From: Isoetes taiwanensis
Taxonomy: Eukaryota > Streptophyta > Lycopodiopsida > Isoetales > Isoetaceae
Assembly (NCBI GenBank): GCA_021234155.1
Contig: JAJEKV010000344.1
Coordinates: 232,793 to 296,792, forward strand
DNA length: 64,000 bases
Direction of reading: 5' to 3'
Of the stretch, positions 55,755-64,000 are shown piece by piece; the stretch's first letter is position 1; the number at the start of each line of letters is the position of its first letter. The notes below the pieces were generated by a model. That model saw only the letters and a program-made list of their open reading frames with translations, was not told the origin of the DNA and did no database searches. Both the position numbers and the translations under genes were made by a program.

Positions 55755-57864
55755 AGGTTTTTCATTTGTGAGGTCTTGTTGTATCCAACATATGGTTATG
55801 TAAGCTCACTACTCTTATTGTTGTTGTAGTCTGTTTCTTAAGTTCAAAGAGCAATATCCAGAGGTGCGATCCGCCAAAGAGCTTTTGAGAAATTAAAGCC
55901 ATGGTATGTCATGAAGTTGAAGCAATTCAACTCTTGTTGTTGCATACATCATGTGAGGCTACAAATGCTTTTGGATGGTTTTAATAAATTGCTGAGGAAC
56001 CAGCATGTGAATGAACTGCAATTGTGCATGTGAAGTATGTGGAGCAAGAGAAGAAGAAGTTTGTTTCGGCCAAGACAAAAAGTATAAGACAACTTCTGAG
56101 TTGTGGCAGTCTATTCTTTGCCCAAGAGAGGAAAATCAAGAATTTCAAAAAAGATTGCATATCAAAGGCTTTGTAGCACTTGTGGTATCTCTCAGGTTGT
56201 TTTATATGCCCACTAGAGTTATCAAATGAAGGATCTATTAGTTGGGGAGTTGGGATTATGAGGAAGGTGGTACAAGGATAAGAAAGGAAACCCAAAGAAG
56301 GTTCTAAAGCTTTTATGGAGAGAGAACCACTTAACTTTAATTCATATAAATTGTTGAGAGGTTGGATAAATTTCCTTTGCATAGTTTGAGGGCACAAGTG
56401 GCGAGGCAAAGCAAGTTCAAGGAGTTGTTGGAAAATCTTCCTCAGGTATTCTTGTATCGTGAAGAGTGGACTTTTTGCCGAATTTTTCTATCCAGGCAGA
56501 GAACCAAGTGCAATCTCGATATTGGACTAGTATACGATTACCATCTTGGTGCATATTCGTACTTTGGACCCTATGTCGTGGATGTAGTCAAAAGACACTC
56601 ATTATTATATCTGATGATACAAAGCACGATACACTGTTTTTGTTCAGCATGCATTTATGATGCATTATGAGTTTATGAAACAACAAGGTATAGATCCGTG
56701 ATAAGACCGGGTCTTTCGGGATGGAGCAAACATCCGCGGTTCAAAGCGGCAAGACCCTTCTACTTTGTTTGGAAGGTATGCGATTTGCCACACAAAATTG
56801 AGATGATGTGGAATTTTTTTGGCTCAAACCATGGGAAGGGAGAGCATGATGGCAAAGCCGAGTAATTAAACGGTGGCTTAGGGGAATTGATGAAGAGAGT
56901 ACAGTCCATAAAAATTGAAAATGCAAAACATATAGTTAAAGCAGCTGAGGGATGGTTTTTCGTCTAGTGCTCCATCTTCTAGTTTGAAAAAAAACCATGA
57001 GAAGATGGTTTGGGAAGTGGTGGGGTGAAATGAACAACCTTTGGGCATTAGACACGTGGAGGACACAAGGAACATTCATTACGGGTTCATGCATTCAATT
57101 TAGAATGCCCCACGCGAATTGCATGTAAGACGTTTGTCTTGCTTTTGTGCAAATTGCTTTGATGCGTAATGGGAAAAATGCATGAACAAAGAATATGTAG
57201 ACGATTGGGAACTTGTGATTATTCAACCAAGCAATGTTCTACGTGATGAATATGGAGGAACATTAAATCTCAAAGAACAAGATTCTTGAAGCCATCTACT
57301 GTTCTAAAAGATAGCATAGGAGTAGGCGACAATTTTGCTGTTGCTGCTCCAAAATATAATGAAGAGGGAGCACTATTTTGGTTGGTGTGTTGTACAAAGA
57401 CAGCGTATGTTGTTAAGGAAGACTTTGAGGTAAATGGGCAAATATTTTATGCAGGAGAGGAGCTTCTTGAAGGTATTTATTATAAAAAGGCACCAAGATC
57501 ACGTTCAAAAGCTTATATCTATTGTTCGGGACGAGCCAAAAGCCATAGTCTACACAAGTCAAGTTTGTGCAATTAAATTGGTCATGCCACAGGCAAAACA
57601 TCGATTGAAGGGAAACCAGGTTGTATACACACTTAGTGAAGCTGATAGTGAGAAGATTTTAGACAATCTCCCCGATGTTCTATCTGATGATGAAGACTAG
57701 GTATCTGACTCTATCAGATTTGTCTTTTTTTTGGCTATGTACCATATTTCTGATTTATCAGATTTATCAATTAATGCGGTTATCAATAAAGTCTTTGTCA
57801 ATTGCATGTTATTTTGGAAGAGTAAACTGGAATTTTAAATGCATGGTTCTGTTTAGGAGTTTAG

Positions 57865-58035
57865 GCTTGGAGAATGTAAACCTGTGTAAACCTGTATAAA
57901 CCTGTTATGTCAGATTATCAGAAGTTGTACTAGACTTGCCAAGATCATCTGATTTGCTTGGAGACTGTAAACATCTATAAACCTGTTATGTCAGATTATC
58001 AGAGGTTGTACTAGACTTGCCAGGACTTGTAGCAG
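57865..58035. repeat. Tandem duplication of about 95 bp just past T3
   Basis: TAAACCTGTTATGTCAGATT and ATCAGA-GTTGTACTAGACTT-GCCA-GA occur twice (57895-57945 and 57975-58027). TAAACCTGTGTAAACCTGTA adds a shorter repeat in front. Confidence 0.85.
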
Positions 58036-58104
58036 AATTAGAGTTAGATCAGGAAATCAGTATACTTAGGAATTAAATATTCATCACAAAAACATTCGAC
58101 ATAA

Positions 58105-58350
58105 TCTGTCACAAATTTAACATTAATTAACATATTACCCTAAATAACTAGACCTCAAAAAAAAAAACTTCACATGGATCGCTACATGGACATCCCATGG
58201 ATCGCTTTTATGGACCGCTACGTGTTTGATGACTTGGCTCATTGAATGCCGACATGGACCGGCCACTTGACCGCCACATGGATTCAACAAGTTAACTCAA
58301 CAAGTTGTAAGTTAACTTAATTGTTAACCTATAAACTTTAAATATAATCT
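58105..58350 (+). repeat. CCACATGGA-rich repeat, copy A
   Basis: Shares with 63335-63800, in the same orientation, an A-run, ACATGGATCGC, GACATGGACCGGCCACTTG, CCGCCACATGGA, and the AACAAGTTAACT / AAGTTGTAAGTTAACTTA end. CCACATGG-type palindromes recur several times within it. Confidence 0.8.
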
Positions 58351-58457
58351 AGTGGCGGTGCTACCGCTGTGGCATATATTGCAAGCTCAGAAATGTTTTG
58401 GCCAAAATTAGAAAAGCGTGTAGCATGATAATCCAACTTCTTTAAGTTTTGTAACCA

Positions 58458-58476
58458 AGCCCAGCATTGCTGGGCT
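58458..58476. other. AGCCCAGCATTGCTGGGCT hairpin
   Basis: A perfect palindrome-type hairpin, almost the same as the hairpins at 29353-29367 and 61501-61517, but without CTAG at the expected distance on either strand. Degraded relatives (TTGCATTGCTAGGCA about 58572; CATCATTGCTAGGCT about 61597) lie nearby. It may be an internal or decayed Helitron-type end. Confidence 0.55.
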
Positions 58477-58974
58477 ACATTTGGACCCTATTAATGACCA
58501 ACAAACACAGTGGAAACGTAGCGAGGACCTTTAAAGGATTTTCAATATTAGAGGGTTAAATTAAGGTGCCTTGCATTGCTAGGCATAAGCTAAAAACCTA
58601 TAAATGATAAGCCAATGATATTATTAAGGTTCAATTAGCTATCTGCTTCTATGCCTCAATTTAAGCTTTGATTCAATTGCTATAAGAATCCGATTATACT
58701 ATTGAAGTGTTCTTTGAAAAATCTTCTTATCTAGTCAGCAATAGTCCTCAAATGTATCCTCAAATGTATTATAGACAATAACAACATTCTCCTTTGCTGA
58801 AGTCCCAACTGTACTATTATAGTCATGTTAATAGTCTAGTTTATTTGAGTTATGGCAACATACAATCAACTTATGTTGCATAGGAGCAGTTATTTTTTTA
58901 TTTTCTTTAGATTCAACAAAAGAGTATTGTTTAAGCAAATTCGCCATTATCTATCGAGTATAAGATAGACTTCT

Positions 58975-59398
58975 ATTGTCTAAGGGCAAAACGCGTTCAA
59001 ATATATGCTTCAAATCCTAAAGGTAGATGTTAAAGTACTTGAGCAAAATGCCTTCAAATGTATGCTTCAATTCCTAAAGGCAAATGCTTTAATTCCTAAA
59101 GGTAAATGTTCAAAGTGATTCCTAAAGGTAAATGTTCAAAGTTATTCACTGATAAGATTGTTAACATGTGTGATAGAACTTTGCTAACTTGTTTGTATTT
59201 TATTGCTAATGTTAAGATGTGTGATAGAACTATTGCTAACTTCTTTGTATTTTATTGCTGATGAATCAACAGTATTGTTAATATTTATATACATTTTTGG
59301 TCCTTCTCAACTTGTTGTATTCCTATGCTTAGCTTGTTGACAAAAAAGCCGAGGTATATTGCTTAGCTTGTTGACAAAAAAACCGAGGTATATTGAGT
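58975..59398. repeat. Three successive short tandem repeats
   Basis: 58975-59150: ATTCCTAAAGGTAAATG-type units, five copies. 59165-59265: two units of about 58 bp with TGTGATAGAACT, TTGCTAACTT and TTTGTATTTTATTGCT. 59333-59398: two 34-bp units TAGCTTGTTGACAAAAAA-CCGAGGTATATTG. Confidence 0.85.
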
Positions 59399-59883
59399 AG
59401 CTTTGATCGTAGATAACTTATGGTCTTACAATGGGGCATCAAAAATTCCCACCTTGAACAATACAAATAACCACAACGGAATTCAGTGCATTAACAATAG
59501 TCTTTTGTTTTATAATAAGCATATATTCGCAAATTTAAAACCAGTTTTGCATACAATTATGCCTTTCAAGATCATGTCAACAAAAAAATGTTTTTTGTCA
59601 TCCCATTCCAATGCATATGGAAGAAATTCCTTCTTAGCAAACTCCTGAAGAATGAAAAACCTGCATGACATGTTTCCAACTATCTATAGCATTTAAGTTT
59701 CATGAAAAGAATGCGAAGCATTTAAGTTTTATGAAAAAAATTGCAAGCTTTTAACTGCCGAGAATGCAGCATAAAATTGTTGGTTGGAGTCTTTTGAGGG
59801 CAAATCTCTGGTATCACCATCTGCCATATCAATTTCTGGGCACCAAAACTGCCCTTAAATACTGTTTTGTTTCAAGCTCCTTC

Positions 59884-60460
59884 AAAAGCATCTTCTACAT
59901 TATTCATAGATTTTACACTGCCTTCCTAAAAGTAGCTATCCAAAAGCATCTTCTACATTATGCATAGATTTTACACTGGCTTCTTAATAGTAGAGTTTCC
60001 TTCAATGGAATGGCTTTGTCCAATGCTTCTATATAGGAGATTTTCGGCCAGTTGCATGCATAAAGCATATCCATAACACAAAGGTGTGCACGCCCTGATT
60101 AAAGCAAGGGAATGTTGCAACAAGAAAGCATATTCGTTCGCCCCACTCTGTATGGATTGAAAGAAGCAAAGGTTTGTTCTTCGAAGCTTAGTGGCTGCAA
60201 ATTTTAATGGACAAAATCTCCATGCATCTTCTACATTATGCATAGATTTTACACTGGCTTCCTAAAAATAGCTACTCAAAAGCATCTCCTACATACATAG
60301 GCTTCTTAAAAGTAGAGTTTTCTTCAATGGGATGCTTTGAAGGCTTTGTCTTATGCTTCTACATAGGTGATTTTCAACTGGTTGCATGCATAAAGCATAT
60401 CCATAAAACAAAGTGTGCACGCCCTGATTAAAGCAAGGGAATGTTGCAACAGTTGGTTAA
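59884..60460. repeat. Imperfect tandem duplication of about 300 bp
   Basis: AAAAGCATCTTCTACATTAT, GCATAGATTTTACACTGGCT, TAGAGTTT-CTTCAATGG, TTGCATGCATAAAGCATATC and ACGCCCTGATTAAAGCAAGG each occur twice or three times in the same order. The minus-strand frame at 59971-60243 is not conserved and is treated as chance. Confidence 0.8.
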
Positions 60461-61080
60461 TATTAAAGTAGGACATATTCTAAGCCTCCAGAAATGCATA
60501 TGTTGGAATGTCTGCTCCAGTAGCTGAAGCAATTACACTGTTTTATTTATGATAATGAACCAGCTACAGTCACCACGCTAAATTTTCTATACTAAGGCAT
60601 TACAAAAAATTAACACAGAGCCCACCACTGTTCCAATAAAAAACATTGACTGTTCAACGCCACTTTTCAAAGTCTAATGCATGCATTTGAAGCCATCAAA
60701 TACCGTGTCCTTGCGAGAGGTGAACGTTCAAGGAAGGCTCCTAGAAAAGCATGATTGACCTCAGAGAAGCAAAAGTGATCAATATTGATCTCGGCCTCCA
60801 TGGCAAAGTTGCAAGATTGGGTATGCTTTAGAACCACGAAATCAGGTAATCAATAATGATCTCGGGGTCTTTATGGCGGGGTTGCAAGCTTAGGTAAGCC
60901 TCGTAAATACAAAATCTAGATAATCATAAATCGGAAACAACCTGCTCTATTTTAAATCCATCCTATGCATCCACCCCGAGCTCTTCATAAACCGCATCAA
61001 ATGGGTGCCATCAATGTAACCTAACACGATTTGTAAGTTGGTGGAATCAGCCAAATTTGTTTTGCCACCTTAAAAAACGA

Positions 61081-61345
61081 TTATGTAACTGATTCATGCA
61101 ACTTACTTACGGCTGCAGCTTCATAGCGAAGATCTACCCATTTGATATGGCAAAACCTGGAAAATAGAGGATCATCTTTCCGCATATCCTGCTCTCTGAC
61201 CTCTCGTAATAGCTCATATGCTTTAAAAGCCCGTTTTCTTAGCTTTGCTGGATCTCTAAACACAATATCCAGCTTCCACGCCAAAAAATCCTCAGTGTCA
61301 AATCCGGTAAATAATGTTCTACAGACTGTTGGATGCAATAGCAAA
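61081..61345 (-). pseudogene. First-exon-like gene fragment, product unknown
   Basis: The minus-strand frame reads LFTGFDTEDFLAWKLDIVFR, DPAKLRKRAFKAYELLREVR and DDPLFSRFCHIKWVDLRYEA, followed by a GTAAGT donor-like site near 61105. Charged, helical and well-composed coding sequence. Just upstream (61370-61390) are two copies of TTAGGGTTTC, the telo-box type element common in promoters of plant housekeeping genes, and a block shared with the start of the 26.2-kb Helitron-like unit. No clear ATG is in frame near the start. Family not recognised. Confidence 0.45.
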
Positions 61346-61374
61346 CAGCTTGTGCCTTGTCTTAGCGAAACCCT

Positions 61375-61500
61375 AAGAAACCCTAAGTCACAAAAGAAAA
61401 GGGCAAGATGATGCCACGTGGCCTGATTGAATCTAAGCCGCCAAATCTAGGGCTGGGTCCAACACTTACACTATAACATTATTATAATACTAGTAATGGT
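61375..61500 (-). repeat. Block shared with 26244-26345
   Basis: On the minus strand ATTATAATAATGTTATAGTG, GTAAGT, CCAGCCCTAGATTTGGCGGC and GGCCACGTGGCATCAT-TTGCCCTTTT match the plus-strand 26244-26345 in order. Each copy lies at the start of a gene-fragment-bearing stretch. It contains a perfect G-box-type palindrome (GCCACGTGGC). Confidence 0.7.
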
Positions 61501-61517
61501 GCCCAGCGTTGCTGGGC
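61490..61517 (-). mobile_element. Helitron-like 3' terminus
   Basis: On the minus strand the hairpin GCCCAGCAACGCTGGGC (61517-61501) is followed by 7 nt and CTAG (61493-61490), then T. It is the same structure and nearly the same sequence as 29353-29380. The element body would extend to higher coordinates, over the polypyrimidine tract; its 5' end was not found. Confidence 0.5.
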
Positions 61518-61637
61518 AAATGTTGGGAACATTTGTGGATGGAAACCTATTCAGCTCAGACTCATTTTTATACATCTAATATAATAGAAACCAAGTCCAT
61601 CATTGCTAGGCTATAAGAGGTTTTTTGGCATTTGATA

Positions 61638-63182
61638 ACCTTCCCTTTGCCTCTATCCTCCGCATATCCCTTTTTCCCGCTTTTCTTACACACTTTTCCC
61701 TTTTTTATTTTCTCCCCTGCACATTTACTTTTCTTTTCTCCTTTTTTTTTTTACCCTCTTTCCCTCCTCCTCTTTTTTCTTCCTTTTCTCCCTTTCCTCT
61801 CATTTTTCCCTTTCCTTTCCCTTTTCCTTTTGACTACTTTTTTCCCTTTTCACCCTTTCTCCACCCTTCCCATTTTTCTCATGATCTTTTTCCCTTTTCC
61901 TTTTCCCATTCCTTTTGCTTTTCTTTTCCCCTTCCCTTTCTCATGCCCTTTTGCATTCCCTTCTTTCCCCACCTTTTTTATGTTTTCTTTTCCTTTCCCT
62001 CACCCTCTTCTTTTTATCCATGTCTTTTTTCCAATTTTCTTCTTCTTTTTTCTCATGCCTTTTTTCCTTTCCTTCCCCCTTTCCGCCCCTTTTTCCTTTT
62101 CCCTTCCTTCTTTTTTTTCATCATTTCCCCACCCTTTTCCATTTTTCCCTGTGGCTCCTTTTCCCTTTCCTTCCCTTTTTCCTTTTTTTCCCATGTATTT
62201 TCCTTTCCCTTTTTTCCCTTTCCCTTTCCCTTTTCTTCCGCTTCTTTCCTTACCCCTCTTCCCCTTTTCCCTCGCCTTTATTCCCCTTCTTTTTTCTTTT
62301 TCTTTTCCCTTTCCCCATGCTCTTTTTCCTTTTTATTTTACCTTTTCCTCAATTCTTTTCCTCTTCCAATTTTTTTCCAGGTTCTTTTCCCTTCCCTCTT
62401 TCCATTTTCCCTCCTTATTCCTCGTGTTCTTTTTTCTTTCCCTTTCCCTTTTCGGGCCCCATTTTTTTCCTTTTCCTTCTTTTTTTTTCATCCTTTTTTC
62501 TTTTTTTCCATGCCCTTTTCCGCTTTCCTTTCCAACCTTTTTTTTTTCCTTTTCCTTTCCATTTTCCTACACACCTTTTTCCTTTTTCCTTTTCCATTTT
62601 TTCACTTTTTTCATACGCCCTTTTTTTCCCTCCTTTTCCCACCCTCTTCCCCTTTTCCTTTTCCTTTCCTATTCCATGTTTTTCTCGTTTCTTTTTTGCT
62701 TTTCCCCTTTCCCCTTTTTCCATCTTTTTTCCCTTTTTTTTTCCTTTTCTCTACCCTTTTCCTCTTCTCGTGCCACTTTCTCCTTCCTCTCTCATTTCCC
62801 CCCTTTCCTCATGCCTCTTTTCCTTTTCGCCTCCTTTTTCCCCTTTCTATTTTCCATGCCCTTTTTTTTTCCTCTCTCCATTATTCTTATCTTCCTTTTT
62901 TCCTTCCACAATTCTTTTCATCTTCACATTTTTTTCCGTTGTCCTTTTTTTCTTCCTTTTTCCTCCCTTCCTTCCCTTTTCTTTTCCCTTATTCTTTCCT
63001 CACCCTTTCCCCTTTTCCTTTTTTTCATAGTGTCTTTTTTCCCTTCCTTTTTCTCCTTTCTTTTCTTTCCCTTTTTTCGTGCTCTTTCCCTTCCTTTTTC
63101 CTTCCTCCTCCGCTTTCCCTTTACCCGCGGCCTTTTTGCCTCTCACTTTGCTCCTTCTTTCTCTGCCATTTTCCCTTCCTTA
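61638..63182. repeat. 1.5-kb polypurine:polypyrimidine tract
   Basis: The plus strand is almost only T and C (TTTTCCCTTTTCC words), broken at irregular intervals by CATGCC or CATG. It opens very long frames in several phases (534, 536 and 371 codons of F/P/S/L), which are composition artefacts. Mirror-symmetric stretches suit intramolecular triplex (H-DNA). The regular CATG interruptions suggest growth from a shorter tandem unit. Confidence 0.95.
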
Positions 63183-63334
63183 AGAGATCGCAGCATGGCC
63201 AATCATGGTGGTGGGAAGTTGTGCGATAAACTCGCCTTCTAAAATGCAATCGACGACATCTCAACTATCTAAAATTAGGGTTTGATGCAAGATATACGCT
63301 TAAAACTTTATAATATAAGATGATTAACTTATAA

Positions 63335-63800
63335 ATTAAATATATTAACCTTAATAACCAGCGACAAAAAAACTTTTACTTGTCCACATATACTTCCAAA
63401 TGCACATGGACTCCACATGGATCGCCATATGGACCGCCATGGGCTATCGAGATGCCATGCCACATGGATCATATGGACCGCCACTTCTACCAGGATGACT
63501 AGGATGGGTGATGATGACTAGGATGGCATAACACGTTTGATGACTTGCCTATTGAATGCTGACATGGATCATTACTGACTACCACATGGATTATTTGATA
63601 TGGACCGGCCACTTGGATCGGGCATGATGACAATATGTGATGATGACTAGGATGGCATAACACGGTTTGATTGCCACGTGATGATGACTTTTGGCACTTG
63701 ACTGCCTACTTGACTGCCACATGGACTAACAAGTTAACTTTATCAAGTTGTAAGTTAACTTATTTGTTAACTTTATAAACTTACAATATAACATACAACA
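63335..63800 (+). repeat. CCACATGGA-rich repeat, copy B
   Basis: Longer homologue of 58105-58350, with extra internal GATGATGACTAGGATGG units (63497-63690, two or three copies) and the same AACAAGTTAACTTTATCAAG / TAAGTTAACTTA end. It also contains many CCACATGGA words. Confidence 0.8.
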
Positions 63801-63870
63801 TTAACATTAACTTGTACTAAAGATTAATATATTAACTTAACATTAACATATTAACCCAAACATCTAGCCC

Positions 63871-63893
63871 AAAAAAAAAAAAAAAAAAAAAAA
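63871..63893 (+). repeat. Poly(A) run, 23 nt
   Basis: An uninterrupted A run after CATCTAGCCC. A shorter A run (about 58160) follows ACTAGACCTC in the related repeat copy A, so it is probably part of that repeat rather than a cDNA tail. Confidence 0.8.
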
Positions 63894-64000
63894 CAACATT
63901 GTCCACATGGCATCACGCGGTATGATGACATGGCATGATGATGTGGCACATGCATTTTGATAGATACACAAATTTTCTTCAAACAAATAATATGGCATAT

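Larger units (their letters stand above)
53692..57700 (+). pseudogene. Transposase-like gene, near full length, broken and interrupted (T3)
   Basis: ATG at 53692 gives a 50-codon basic N terminus (MGDEDASKSKGRKKRTAEQE). Then, across frames: EELNWTPKRRKKFLSDFI, LGVHPRNIKMARNRREQIDI, DKGGWVFYKS (to about 54260), a region with a hAT insertion, FEKLKPWYVMKLKQFNSCCC and HHVRLQMLLDGFNKL (about 55890-55990), LWQSILCPREENQEF and CSTCGIS, KFKELLENLPQV (56430), KHDTLFLF then VQHAFMMHYEFMKQQG, a weak DG-QFK region (56720-56770), MMWNFFGSNHGKGEHDGKA (about 56805-56860), EYVDDWELVIIQPSNV (57199-57246), ALFWLVCCTK, EGIYYKKAPRS and SEADSEKILDNLPDVLSDDED to the stop at 57700. Same order as T2. Many frame changes, so not functional as read. 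AT-rich, unlike T2. Confidence 0.65.

Noticed and set aside
58458-58476. Third Helitron 3' end
   Set aside because: The hairpin matches but no CTRR follows within about 15 nt on either strand.
61625-63242. Very long ORFs (534, 536 and 371 codons)
   Set aside because: They are F/P/S/L translations of a polypyrimidine tract, open in several phases at once, with no protein-like composition.

Overview
This window looks like nuclear DNA of a land plant with a large, repeat-rich genome. The signs are AT-rich intergenic sequence, GT-AG introns, pentatricopeptide (PPR) gene fragments, a chloroplast CP12 fragment, an Ole e 1-like gene, and remnants of many transposon classes. I cannot name the species; a fern, lycophyte or gymnosperm would fit better than a small-genome flowering plant. 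I see no organelle block, no rRNA gene, no convincing tRNA and no bacterial operon. Gene density is very low. The best intact host-type gene is the two-exon Ole e 1-like gene at 43844-44460 (minus).

The main theme is a transposase-like protein family present as one exon scrap and three broken copies: T0 (1-115, plus), T1 (5633-6839, plus), T2 (about 19130-16165, minus) and T3 (53692-57700, plus). I put it together by reading across frames. Shared blocks in order are GVHPRN, TRVSPN, FEKxKPWxV, a Cys-rich xHVRxQMLxDGFN block, a C-x4-C-x2-C zinc-type knot ending CG, KELLxNLP, HDTLFVQH, SDGxxxQFK, MMWNFFGSNHGKGEHDG, YVDxWxL and SEKILDNLP. I infer an RNase-H-like transposase, but no function is proven here.

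Layout. 0-9 kb: T0 and T1, a 2.05-kb direct duplication (1-2048 and 6722-8776), and a Mutator-type element (2858-3758). 9.8-19 kb: arrays built on TGTGGTG/CACCACA surround T2, two further minus-strand broken genes and plus-strand spliced ORFs; this may be one large compound element. 19.4-26 kb: a palindromic satellite, a truncated CP12 gene, a foldback element and a TSD-flanked retroposon. 26-29.4 kb: a Helitron-like unit carrying gene fragments. 30-38.3 kb: two elements with the same promoter-like 5' end; the second has a 51-bp direct repeat at its borders. 37-44 kb: two LINE 3' fragments with a conserved terminal hairpin and microsatellite tails, then the Ole e 1-like gene. 45-53 kb: small foldback elements, a PPR fragment, and a minisatellite-rich element. 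53.7-57.7 kb: T3, interrupted by a hAT-type insertion with an 8-bp target duplication. 58-64 kb: tandem repeats, a second Helitron-like end, and a 1.5-kb polypyrimidine tract.

The two copies of the 2-kb duplication differ mostly where one reads CAG or CTG and the other CGG or CG. This is the pattern I would expect from base-calling errors at CHG-methylated sites, so many frameshifts in the window may be sequence errors rather than true decay.
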